Positions 8,265 through 16,101 of a stretch of DNA of 64,000 nucleotides are shown here, piece after piece. The position numbers were made by a program, and so were the translations under genes. The stretch's first letter is position 1; each line of letters begins with the position of its first letter. The notes under the pieces were generated by a model. That model saw only the letters and a list, made by a program, of their open reading frames with translations, was not told where the DNA came from and made no database searches. The DNA is from Gordonia sp. OPL2 (GTDB taxonomy: Bacteria; Actinomycetota; Actinomycetes; Mycobacteriales; Mycobacteriaceae), in the NCBI RefSeq assembly GCF_003797825.1, contig NZ_RKME01000019.1, positions 45,025 through 109,024 on the forward strand, written 5' to 3'.

Positions 8265-9233
8265 TCAGTCGCGGAACCAACCGCTGCGCTTCGCGGCGAA
8301 GACCATGTCCTGCCAGTAGCCCCACTGATGGGTCCCGACCGCGGGATAGTCGGTTGTGACGCGGATTCCGGAGATCGCCGCGGCCACTTCGAAGGTCCGG
8401 GTCTGTGCGAGCGAGAACACCTCCAGCGGTGTGCCCTTGATCGAGCCGACGGCATCGGTGTTGTACCGGCCCCAGACCCCGGAGGACGCGCCGACCCGGA
8501 TGTGCATCCCCCGCATACGCGGCAGTTGGACCACCGCGTCGTTGTTCACCCACCGCTTGTCCCACGGCAGCCCCCACATGCTGTCGGCGTTGAACGGCCC
8601 GACGCCCGCGGCCATGCCCGCGTCGATGAGGGCCAGGCGGACGGCCTCGCGCATCGTCGGGGCGGAGGGGTTGAGGAAGCCCGACATCGAGAAGATGTGC
8701 GAGATCCTCTTCCGGTGGTAGGCGCCGTAGATCATCGCGGCGTTCCCGCCCATGGAGATTCCCATCAGCGCGTACTTCTCTCGGGGTCCGGCGGCCAGTC
8801 CCCGCGCGTCGAGTTCGTTGATGATCGTGTTCAGCCGGCACGTCCAGCGATACCGGTACTTGATCTTGTTGCCCGGACTCGCTGCGTTCCAGTCGGTGTA
8901 GAAGCTGGCGAGACCGCCGACCGGTTCCACCACGTTCACGCCGGAGTCGGCCATCCGCTGGATCCGCGTCTCGTGTCGCCAGCCGCTCATGTCATCGGTC
9001 GCACGCAGGCCGTCCAGTGCGATGACCGTCTTGTAGTTCCCCCATCGCGTCCACATGTCCACCGGCGTGGTCGGCATACCGCACCCGGACACGTAGAACC
9101 GGCCGAACGACGCGGCGTTGGCAGTACCGGCGGTCACGACTCCCACGCCCAGCGCCGTCGACAACGCGAGAAGGAGCACAACGAGACGTCGCCGCATCAC
9201 GGCATATCGCCCGCGGGTGGTGAGAACTGACAC
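8265..9233 (-). CDS. secreted antigen-85-type mycolyltransferase
   Basis: A 322-residue exported protein. RRRLVVLLLALSTALG forms the hydrophobic signal core and cleavage after ANA (about residue 40) fits. The mature part has the nucleophile GISMGG (Ser160), paired cysteines 51 and 132, and THQWGYWQDM with His302, the same place as HSWEYW in antigen 85. Such enzymes transfer mycolic acids onto trehalose and arabinogalactan in the cell envelope. I kept the GTG start because a -10 element (TATGTT) sits 6 nt before it, suggesting a leaderless message; an ATG at residue 13 would also leave an intact signal peptide. Which acceptor it uses cannot be read. Confidence 0.85.
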   Translation of the reverse strand: MSVLTTRGRYAVMRRRLVVLLLALSTALGVGVVTAGTANAASFGRFYVSGCGMPTTPVDMWTRWGNYKTVIALDGLRATDDMSGWRHETRIQRMADSGVNVVEPVGGLASFYTDWNAASPGNKIKYRYRWTCRLNTIINELDARGLAAGPREKYALMGISMGGNAAMIYGAYHRKRISHIFSMSGFLNPSAPTMREAVRLALIDAGMAAGVGPFNADSMWGLPWDKRWVNNDAVVQLPRMRGMHIRVGASSGVWGRYNTDAVGSIKGTPLEVFSLAQTRTFEVAAAISGIRVTTDYPAVGTHQWGYWQDMVFAAKRSGWFRD

Positions 9234-9239
9234 TGCAGC

Positions 9240-9245
9240 AACATA
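9240..9245 (-). promoter_or_regulatory. probable -10 element of the mycolyltransferase gene
   Basis: On the minus strand TATGTT lies 6 nt before the GTG at 9233, the spacing expected for a leaderless transcript. No good -35 is present. A CTGTGAC / GTCACAG half-site (9273-9279) about 30 bp further up resembles one arm of an MtrA box, an envelope-gene regulator in this order. That regulator call is inference. Confidence 0.45.
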
Positions 9246-9364
9246 TTTGGCCTGGTGGGCGCGACGCCACAGCTGTGACCACAGCAGTGGCAGTTTGCAA
9301 CCAGGGTGTTATCAAAGTGGTCAGTGTTGCCCAAGTGACGAGCGCGGCGGGACAGGGGGGCCGA

Positions 9365-10249
9365 TCAGATCGATCCGAGAATCCGCTGTCGCGCGGCGGC
9401 GTACTCCGTGTCGGTGATCTGGCCCGTGTCACGCAAGGCGTCGAGGTCACCGAGACGCTCGCCGACCGACCGTCGCGAATCCGACGTCGACGGGTCGATC
9501 GCCCCCATCGGCTCATCCCCCGGCGATGGCTCTGTCATCGCCGACCCCTCTCGGCCCGCGTAAGCCCGCACGATCTCCATGACCGCCCGGCGCGCATGAG
9601 GGTTGCCACGCAGGTCGATCGAACCGGATGAGCTGACGTCGTGCTGTCGGAGTACTTCGAGGATTCGGATCAGCGGTTCGGTTCGACCCGTCATGTCGTA
9701 GGTGGCGCCGTCCTCGCTCGAGGTGAATCGTGCCGGCACCGAACCGGTGAGCAGTGCTGTTGCCTGCCAATCGATCTCGAACTCGTTGGTGGCCGGGTCG
9801 ACCAGCACCGCAAGAACCCGGCGATGCAGCATCGGCTGCTGGAAGATCGGGACGACGGTGCGCTTCTGCGCCTCGAAGGACGATATGCCGTCGCCGTGGA
9901 CGTGGAGATCGAGCTTCATGAGCGGCTGGTCGTTGATCTGGACATTGGTCTGCTCGAGGCCCCGGATGTCGGCGACGGCCATACGTCCGGTCGTGCGCAG
10001 CCGCGCGGTCTTGCGCTGCCCGCCGATGCTCAGCCGCGCCACGAACAGCGCGATGGCGACATCGAGAAGGGTCACACCCAACCCCGTCCACAACATCCAC
10101 TCGGTGTCCGGTTGGTCGATCAGGAAGTACGCGACAAGGAAGATCGGTCCGACGATGCCGCACAGCATCACGAATCCGAAGATCTTGAGGAACGAGGCGA
10201 CCGAGCCTGGGACACGCGGGCCGGCACCTGCTTCACCGAACATCGTCAT
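9365..10249 (-). CDS. membrane protein with C-terminal SHOCT domain
   Basis: About 294 residues starting MTMFGEAGAG; the start is uncertain because no ribosome site is clear. Two hydrophobic segments lie at about residues 16-42 and 52-74, followed by a soluble region with a beta-rich pattern and a C-terminal SHOCT helix pair (LGDLDALRDTGQITDTEYAA). SHOCT tails occur on many actinobacterial membrane or secreted proteins and probably mediate oligomerisation. The function is unknown. It lies upstream of the mycolyltransferase on the same strand, with 131 bp between. Confidence 0.65.
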   Translation of the reverse strand: MTMFGEAGAGPRVPGSVASFLKIFGFVMLCGIVGPIFLVAYFLIDQPDTEWMLWTGLGVTLLDVAIALFVARLSIGGQRKTARLRTTGRMAVADIRGLEQTNVQINDQPLMKLDLHVHGDGISSFEAQKRTVVPIFQQPMLHRRVLAVLVDPATNEFEIDWQATALLTGSVPARFTSSEDGATYDMTGRTEPLIRILEVLRQHDVSSSGSIDLRGNPHARRAVMEIVRAYAGREGSAMTEPSPGDEPMGAIDPSTSDSRRSVGERLGDLDALRDTGQITDTEYAAARQRILGSI

Positions 10250-10383
10250 GATCTGGAGATGATAGAGCGCTTTCGACGGGCGACCTGCGTCGATATGGCT
10301 GATCGGACGGCGGGAATCGGTGCGCGGTGGCACACTTTCCCTGCAGACGAGCACATCAACGGGCTCCCCGGTGAGAGGCCACC

Positions 10384-11259
10384 ATGGACGAATCAGCGCA
10401 GACGCCGACCGGGATGAGTCGCCGGACCTTTCTCACCACCTCCGCCGCACTCGGTGTGGGCGCGGCGTTGGGTTCGGCCGCGGCGCTCGGAACGGGCGCG
10501 GGCTCGGCCGCACCGTTGGACTTCGGATCGGCCGGGTTGGGGGGTACTCCTCCACCGCCGCCGCCACCGCCCGGGTGTGGCAGCGTCAACTCCCAGGACT
10601 TCCTCTGGAAGGCCGTCGACGGGGTGAACCCAGGGAACTTGGGTTCCAACAAGTACGTGGTGGAACCTGCCGTGCAGCCGACCGCGCAGTTCAGTCAGTT
10701 GTATGCGATTCGGCACGGAGGCGACAAACCGAACTCGCCCTACGATTGGCTTCTGCTCCCCACGCGCCGCATCTCGGGTATCGAATGCCAAACGATCTGG
10801 AAGCCGGACATGCTCAACCTGTGGAGGTATGCGTGGACCGAGGCGCCGGGACTGCTGAAGCTCCCGGAGGACGAGATCGTCGTGGGCATCAACTCGAAGA
10901 ACGCCCGCAAGCTGAATCAATTGCACATCCACCAGACCCGGCTGAACGGCCCGACGCGCAAGTCGTTGACCGCGGCCAAGGGTCTGCCGACCCGTCTCTC
11001 CGACTGGACGACGCCCAAGGCGCTCGTACCGCTGGACATCAACGACCCCACTCGCCCGAGTGCCCATTTCCGGGTGGTCCATCTCGACGCCCTGCTGCCG
11101 AATCTCTTCGTCGACCTCGAGCGTCTGGTGGGTGCCTCGGCGATGGCGGATCAGATGATCGCGGTCGCGAAGGCGCCCAAGGGTTTCTACGTGATCAGCA
11201 GCTCCGGAAAAGGAGTCCACGACGGTACGGGATCGTGCGAGGGCCTGTTCTTCATGTGA
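10384..11259 (+). CDS. Tat-exported CDP-diacylglycerol pyrophosphatase-like protein
   Basis: A 291-residue protein. The N-terminus has a twin-arginine signal (SRRTFLTTSA, residues 12-21) and an Ala-rich core, then a run of eight prolines (56-63). The body matches the CDH family: LLLPTRRISGIE (about 123-134) and NQLHIHQ with His181 and His183, the HIT-like catalytic pair. CDH enzymes hydrolyse CDP-diacylglycerol to CMP and phosphatidate. Export by Tat after folding would place it at the outer face of the membrane. GAGAGG precedes the ATG. It converges on tuf and shares its terminator. Activity is inferred from motifs only. Confidence 0.72.
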   Translation: MDESAQTPTGMSRRTFLTTSAALGVGAALGSAAALGTGAGSAAPLDFGSAGLGGTPPPPPPPPGCGSVNSQDFLWKAVDGVNPGNLGSNKYVVEPAVQPTAQFSQLYAIRHGGDKPNSPYDWLLLPTRRISGIECQTIWKPDMLNLWRYAWTEAPGLLKLPEDEIVVGINSKNARKLNQLHIHQTRLNGPTRKSLTAAKGLPTRLSDWTTPKALVPLDINDPTRPSAHFRVVHLDALLPNLFVDLERLVGASAMADQMIAVAKAPKGFYVISSSGKGVHDGTGSCEGLFFM

Positions 11260-11285
11260 CCGCCCGTCTGCAGCGATACAAGCAA

Positions 11286-11317
11286 AGGCGCCCGGCCACT
11301 TTCGTGACCGGGCGCCT
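11286..11317 (-). terminator. intrinsic terminator of the rpsL-tuf operon (possibly bidirectional)
   Basis: A 14-bp stem with one mismatch (AGGCGCCCGGCCAC / GTGACCGGGCGCCT) and a 4-nt loop. On the minus strand it is followed by TTTGCTTGT, about 35 bp past the tuf stop. It also lies just after the plus-strand CDP-diacylglycerol pyrophosphatase-like gene, so it may stop both. Confidence 0.85.
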
Positions 11318-11352
11318 CTGTCGACTCAGTGAGTCAGATCAGGCAAGTGGAA

Positions 11353-12543
11353 TCACTTGGTGATCTTGGTGACTCGACCCGCACCGACGGTGCGGCCACC
11401 CTCACGGATGGCGAAACGCAGGCCCTCGTCCATGGCGACCGGCTGGATGAGCTTGACGCTCATCTCGGTGTTGTCGCCCGGCATGACCATCTCGGTGCCC
11501 TCGGGGAGGGTCACGACGCCGGTCACGTCGGTGGTACGGAAGTAGAACTGCGGACGGTAGTTGTTGAAGAACGGGGTGTGGCGTCCACCCTCGTCCTTGC
11601 TCAGGATGTAGGCCTGGCCCTCGAACTCCGTGTGCGGAGTCGTGGTGCCCGGCTTCACGATGACCTGACCACGCTCGACGTCCTCACGCTTGAGGCCGCG
11701 CAGCAGCAGACCGGCGTTGTCGCCCGCCTGTGCCGAGTCGAGCAGCTTGTGGAACATCTCGATACCGGTGACGGTGGTCTTGCTGCTCTTCTCGCGGATG
11801 CCGACGATCTCGACTTCCTCGTTCACGTTGACCTCGCCGCGCTCCACACGACCGGTGACCACGGTGCCGCGGCCGGTGATGGTGAAGACGTCCTCGACGG
11901 GCATCAGGAACGGCTTCTCGGTCTCGCGGACGGGATCCGGGATGGACTCGTCGACAGCAGCCATGAGCTCCTCGACCGACTTGGTCCACTCCGGGTCACC
12001 CTCGAGCGCCTTGAGAGCCGAGACCTTGACGACCGGGGCCTCCTCGTCGAACTCCTGGGCGGCCAGCAGTTCGCGGACCTCCATCTCGACGAGCTCGATG
12101 ATCTCGTCGTCGTCGACCATGTCGGCCTTGTTCAGGGCGACCAGGATGTAGGGCACGCCGACCTGGCGGGCCAGCAGCACGTGCTCACGAGTCTGCGGCA
12201 TCGGACCGTCGGTGGCGGCGACCACGAGGATCGCGCCGTCCATCTGGGCCGCACCGGTGATCATGTTCTTGATGTAGTCAGCGTGACCAGGAGCGTCGAC
12301 GTGCGCGTAGTGGCGCTTGTCGGTCTCGTACTCCACGTGGGAGATGTTGATCGTGATACCACGAGCCTTCTCTTCCGGAGCCTTGTCGATCTGATCGAAC
12401 GCAAAGCTCTTGTTGAGCTCGGGGTACTTGTCGTGCAGCACCTTGGTGATCGCCGCGGTCAGGGTGGTCTTGCCGTGGTCGACGTGACCGATGGTGCCGA
12501 TGTTCACGTGCGGCTTGGTCCGCTCGAACTTCGCCTTCGCCAC
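11353..12543 (-). CDS. tuf: elongation factor Tu
   Basis: A 396-residue EF-Tu, the GTPase that delivers aminoacyl-tRNA to the ribosome. The P-loop GHVDHGKT is at 19-26, DAPGH at 83-87 and NKAD at 138-141, with the switch I RGITI at 61-65; domains II and III are full length. The start is GTG, with AGGAGG 8 nt before it. It is the last gene of the rpsL-rpsG-fusA-tuf string, 124 bp after fusA, and ends at a strong terminator. Codon use is the highly biased pattern of a ribosomal gene. Nothing is missing. Confidence 0.99.
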   Translation of the reverse strand: MAKAKFERTKPHVNIGTIGHVDHGKTTLTAAITKVLHDKYPELNKSFAFDQIDKAPEEKARGITINISHVEYETDKRHYAHVDAPGHADYIKNMITGAAQMDGAILVVAATDGPMPQTREHVLLARQVGVPYILVALNKADMVDDDEIIELVEMEVRELLAAQEFDEEAPVVKVSALKALEGDPEWTKSVEELMAAVDESIPDPVRETEKPFLMPVEDVFTITGRGTVVTGRVERGEVNVNEEVEIVGIREKSSKTTVTGIEMFHKLLDSAQAGDNAGLLLRGLKREDVERGQVIVKPGTTTPHTEFEGQAYILSKDEGGRHTPFFNNYRPQFYFRTTDVTGVVTLPEGTEMVMPGDNTEMSVKLIQPVAMDEGLRFAIREGGRTVGAGRVTKITK

Positions 12544-12667
12544 TTGATTGTCCTCCTGGACTGTTGTTGCTCTGCCGAGTGGATCTCAGCAGGGTTTTCG
12601 AATACTTACGTTGTCGCGGTCCCGATCCTTGAGAGAAAGGGGCGCACGCCAGAGCCGTGGGCGAGTA

Positions 12668-14773
12668 TTACTCGCCGGTGGCCTTGGCGATGATCTCCTT
12701 CGACACGTTCGCCGGAACCTCGGCGTACGAGTCGAACACCATGGAGTAGTTTGCTCGGCCCTGGGTCTTCGACCGAAGGTCTCCGATGTAGCCGAACATC
12801 TCCGACAGCGGAACCTGTGCCTTCACGACACGAGCACCGCTGCGCTCCTCCATGGCCTGGATCTGGCCACGGCGGGAGTTCAGGTCGCCGATCACGTCAC
12901 CCATGTAATCCTCCGGAGTCGTGACCTCGACGGCCATGATCGGTTCCAGGATCACCGGGCTCGCCATCTTCGCAGCCTCCTTGAGGGCCTGCGAACCGGC
13001 GATCTTGAACGCCATCTCCGACGAGTCGACGTCGTGGTACTGACCGTCGAGCAGAGTGACCTTCAAGTTGACCAGCGGATAACCGGCGAGGACACCGTAC
13101 TGCATCGCGTCCTGCGCACCGGCATCCACGGACGGGATGTACTCGCGCGGAACGCGGCCACCGGTGACCGCATTGTCGAACTCGTAGGTGGCGCCGTCCT
13201 CGGCGTCGACCAACGGCTCGAGCTTGATGATGACCTTGGCGAACTGCCCCGATCCACCCGTCTGCTTCTTGTGGGTGAACTCGTGCTTGTCGACGGTCTT
13301 GCGGATCGTCTCGCGGTAGGCCACCTGCGGCTTGCCGACGTTGGCCTCGACCTTGAACTCGCGCTTCATGCGGTCGACCAGGATGTCGAGGTGGAGCTCG
13401 CCCATACCGCCGATGACGGTCTGACCGGTCTCGTCGTCGAGCTGCACCGAGAAGGTCGGATCCTCTTCGGCGAGCTTCTGGATCGCGGTGCCCAGCTTCT
13501 CCTGGTCGGACTTGGTCTTCGGCTCGATCGAGACGTTGATGACCGGGTCCGGGAAGCTCATCGACTCCAGCACGATCGGCGCGCTCGCATCGCACAAGGT
13601 GTCACCGGTGGTGGTGTCCTTCAGACCGATCATCGCGTAGATGTGGCCTGCGGTCGCATCCTCGACCGGGTTCTCCTTGTTGGCATGCATCTGGAAGAGC
13701 TTGCCGATGCGTTCCTTCTTGCCCTTGGTCGCGTTGAGCACCTGGGTGCCGGCGTTGATCCTGCCCGAGTAGACGCGCACGAAGGTCAGCTTGCCGAAGA
13801 ACGGGTGCGCGGCGATCTTGAACGCGAGCGCCGAGAACGGCTCGTCCGACGACGGCTTACGCGAGAGCACCTCTTCCTCGTTGCCGACGGCGTGACCCTC
13901 GACCGAGGGGACGTCGAGCGGCGACGGGAGGTAGTCGATGATCGCGTCCAGCATCGGCTGGACACCCTTGTTCTTGAAGGCCGAACCACAGATCACGGGG
14001 TAGTACTCGCGAGCGATGGTGAGCTTGCGAATGGCACCCTTGATCTCGTCGACGCTGAGTTCCTCGCCACCGAAGTACTTCTCCAGCAAGGCCTCATCGG
14101 TCTCGGCGACGGTCTCGAGCAGCTTCTCGCGGTACTCGGCGGCCTGATCGGCGAGATCGGCGGGGATCTCCTCGATCGTCGGGGCAGCGCCGATCTCGAC
14201 GGTGCCGCGCCAGGTGATCGCCTTCTGCTCGATCAGGTCGACGACGCCGTCGAAGTTGTCCTCGGCACCGATCGGGAGCTGCAGGACCAACGGCTTGGCG
14301 CCGAGGCGGTCCTCGATGGTCTTCACGGTGAAGAAGAAGTCCGCACCGAGCTTGTCCATCTTGTTGACGAAGCAGATACGCGGGACGTCGTACTTCTCGG
14401 CCTGACGCCACACCTGCTCGGACTGCGGCTCGACGCCTTCCTTGCCGTCGAACACGGCAACGGCACCGTCGAGCACGCGCAGGCTGCGCTCCACCTCGAC
14501 GGTGAAGTCGACGTGGCCGGGGGTGTCGATGATGTTGATCTGGTTCTTGTTCCAGAAACAGGTGACGGCGGCGGAGGTGATGGTGATACCCCGCTCCTTC
14601 TCCTGCTCCATCCAGTCGGTGGTCGAGGCACCGTCGTGGGTCTCACCGATCTTGTAGTTCACACCGGTGTAGAAGAGGATTCGCTCGGTTGCGGTGGTCT
14701 TACCGGCATCGATGTGGGCCATGATGCCGATGTTGCGAACCTTGTTCAGGTCGCTGAGCACTTCCTGTGCCAC
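12668..14773 (-). CDS. fusA: elongation factor G
   Basis: A 701-residue EF-G, the GTPase driving ribosomal translocation. The P-loop AHIDAGKTT is at 19-27, DTPGHVDF follows near 80-90 and NKMDK near 137; all five domains are present to the usual length. The start is GTG with AAGGGA upstream. The stop codon lies inside a GGCGAGTA-T-TACTCGCC palindrome (12660-12676). Upstream, a terminator-like hairpin separates it from rpsG. This is the primary EF-G, judging from its operon position. Confidence 0.99.
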   Translation of the reverse strand: MAQEVLSDLNKVRNIGIMAHIDAGKTTATERILFYTGVNYKIGETHDGASTTDWMEQEKERGITITSAAVTCFWNKNQINIIDTPGHVDFTVEVERSLRVLDGAVAVFDGKEGVEPQSEQVWRQAEKYDVPRICFVNKMDKLGADFFFTVKTIEDRLGAKPLVLQLPIGAEDNFDGVVDLIEQKAITWRGTVEIGAAPTIEEIPADLADQAAEYREKLLETVAETDEALLEKYFGGEELSVDEIKGAIRKLTIAREYYPVICGSAFKNKGVQPMLDAIIDYLPSPLDVPSVEGHAVGNEEEVLSRKPSSDEPFSALAFKIAAHPFFGKLTFVRVYSGRINAGTQVLNATKGKKERIGKLFQMHANKENPVEDATAGHIYAMIGLKDTTTGDTLCDASAPIVLESMSFPDPVINVSIEPKTKSDQEKLGTAIQKLAEEDPTFSVQLDDETGQTVIGGMGELHLDILVDRMKREFKVEANVGKPQVAYRETIRKTVDKHEFTHKKQTGGSGQFAKVIIKLEPLVDAEDGATYEFDNAVTGGRVPREYIPSVDAGAQDAMQYGVLAGYPLVNLKVTLLDGQYHDVDSSEMAFKIAGSQALKEAAKMASPVILEPIMAVEVTTPEDYMGDVIGDLNSRRGQIQAMEERSGARVVKAQVPLSEMFGYIGDLRSKTQGRANYSMVFDSYAEVPANVSKEIIAKATGE

Positions 14774-14815
14774 TTGGTTTCCCTTCGGGAATTGCTGTTG
14801 ATCAAAAAGGCTTTC

Positions 14816-14850
14816 GCTCCGGGTGCCGGGGATGGCCCGTCACCCGGAGC
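14816..14850 (-). terminator. terminator-like hairpin between rpsG and fusA
   Basis: Perfect 10-bp arms GCTCCGGGTG (14816-14825) and CACCCGGAGC (14841-14850) enclose a GC-rich 15-nt loop that can pair further. In the minus-strand reading direction the stem is followed 7 nt later by TTTTT. It fills most of the 83-bp rpsG-fusA gap. It may act as a partial terminator or attenuator lowering fusA-tuf output relative to rpsL-rpsG, or protect the mRNA 3' end. Confidence 0.6.
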
Positions 14851-14856
14851 AGGTTC

Positions 14857-15327
14857 TCACCAGCGGTAGTGCGCGAACGCCCGGTTGGCCTCGGCCATCT
14901 TGTGGGTGTCCTCGCGACGCTTGACCGAGGCGCCGAGACCGTTGGAGGCGTCGAGCAGCTCGTTGGCCAGACGCTCGACCATGGTCTTCTCACGACGCTG
15001 ACGGCTGAACGTGACGAGCCAGCGCAGCGCGAGCGTGTTCGCGCGGCCGGGCTTGACCTCGATCGGCACCTGGTAGGTGGCGCCACCGACGCGACGGCTC
15101 TTGACCTCGAGGGTCGGCTTCACGTTGTCCAGGGCGCGCTTGAGGGTGACGACCGGATCGGTACCGGTCTTGTCGCGGGCCTGCTCGAGGGCGCCGTAGA
15201 CGATGCGCTCGGCGGTCGACTTCTTGCCGTCCAGCAGGATCTTGTTCACGAGCTGGGTGACCAGCGGCGAACCGTAGACCGGGTCGTTGATCAGGGGGCG
15301 CTTCGGTGCGGGTCCTTTGCGTGGCAT
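14857..15327 (-). CDS. rpsG: 30S ribosomal protein S7
   Basis: A 156-residue S7, the primary binder of the 16S rRNA 3' domain that nucleates 30S head assembly. MPRKGPAPKRP at the start, the central RANTLALRWL helix (about residues 97-106) and the C-terminal AFAHYRW are all typical. The ATG follows the rpsL stop by 6 nt, so the two are translationally coupled. Length is normal for actinobacteria. Confidence 0.99.
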   Translation of the reverse strand: MPRKGPAPKRPLINDPVYGSPLVTQLVNKILLDGKKSTAERIVYGALEQARDKTGTDPVVTLKRALDNVKPTLEVKSRRVGGATYQVPIEVKPGRANTLALRWLVTFSRQRREKTMVERLANELLDASNGLGASVKRREDTHKMAEANRAFAHYRW

Positions 15328-15333
15328 GACTTA

Positions 15334-15705
15334 TCAGTTCCCCTTCTTGGCGCCGTAACGGCTGCGGGCCTGCTTGCGGTCCTTGACACCCTGGGTGTCG
15401 AGCGAGCCGCGGATGACCTTGTAACGCACACCGGGAAGGTCCTTCACACGACCACCGCGGACGAGCACCATCGAGTGCTCCTGCAGATTGTGACCCTCAC
15501 CCGGGATGTAAGCGGTGACCTCGACGGAGCTGGTCAGGCGCACACGGGCGACCTTGCGCAGCGCGGAGTTCGGCTTCTTCGGGGTGGTGGTGTAGACGCG
15601 GGTGCACACGCCACGACGCTGCGGGCTCCCCTTGAGGGCTGCGGTCTTGGTCTTGGCAGCCTTGTCGTGACGGCCCTTGCGGACCAGCTGGTTGATCGTT
15701 GGCAC
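15334..15705 (-). CDS. rpsL: 30S ribosomal protein S12
   Basis: A 123-residue S12, which sits in the decoding centre. I set the start at the GTG giving PTINQLVRKG, with AGGAAG upstream, because the extra residues obtainable further up are not S12. Lys43 (TPKKPNS) and Lys88 (GRVKDLPG), the two positions whose changes give streptomycin resistance in mycobacteria, are both wild-type lysine. It is first in the rpsL-rpsG-fusA-tuf string behind a consensus-like promoter about 290 bp upstream. Confidence 0.99.
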   Translation of the reverse strand: MPTINQLVRKGRHDKAAKTKTAALKGSPQRRGVCTRVYTTTPKKPNSALRKVARVRLTSSVEVTAYIPGEGHNLQEHSMVLVRGGRVKDLPGVRYKVIRGSLDTQGVKDRKQARSRYGAKKGN

Positions 15706-15994
15706 TGAGTGTTTCTTCCTTTGTCGGCAGGTTCGCCGGGCGCCGTGCGGCGCGGGCGGCGGTGGTGCAGTTGTCGTGTTGAGGTTTGTGCTCCGGGCAA
15801 GCATCGAGAGCTTTCTCGAATCTCGTTGCTTCCACAACTCGCCCCACCAGCGCGTTTGCGCTGGTCAGTACATTTATCGCTACCCCGAGGTCGGGCGTGT
15901 CACACACTCGACGACGGTCTCGCCTGTCAGTCCGCGTGCAACCCGGAAGCCGGGCATGCGGACTGGCCCAGCATGTGCCGGGCACCGGCGATCC
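15706..15994 (-). promoter_or_regulatory. long rpsL leader with hairpins
   Basis: This gene-free stretch of almost 290 bp is the presumed 5' leader of the ribosomal operon. It can form CCAGCGC-GTTT-GCGCTGG (15847-15864, a 7-bp stem) and a CGAGAGCTTTCTCG palindrome near 15805-15820. A GTG-initiated reading frame begins at about 15985, near the predicted transcription start, but resembles no protein. The structures suggest leader-based control, not identified further. Confidence 0.45.
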
Positions 15995-16023
15995 ACTCTA
16001 CCGATCGAGTTTGCACAGGTCAA
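15995..16023 (-). promoter_or_regulatory. strong sigma-A-type promoter of the rpsL operon
   Basis: On the minus strand TTGACC (16018-16023), a 17-nt spacer and TAGAGT (15995-16000) match the -35/-10 consensus of the primary sigma factor closely. The predicted start of transcription is near 15988, giving a leader of about 280 nt before rpsL. It lies just past the end of the upstream membrane-protein gene, as expected for a separate, highly expressed unit. Confidence 0.8.
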
Positions 16024-16101
16024 AAATCGGTTCGCCCACGTTGACCGGGACCGTCGCAGGGGTGAACACGCAGTGATCATCTGGATTCCTCAACGGTGGG
16101 A

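Noticed and set aside
11353..15705. Long plus-strand reading frames opposite fusA and tuf
   Set aside because: They mirror the strong codon bias of the ribosomal genes; no recognisable family.
15497..15985. Open frame in the rpsL leader running into rpsL
   Set aside because: Overlaps rpsL in another frame and its protein resembles nothing; high-GC sequence often gives such frames.
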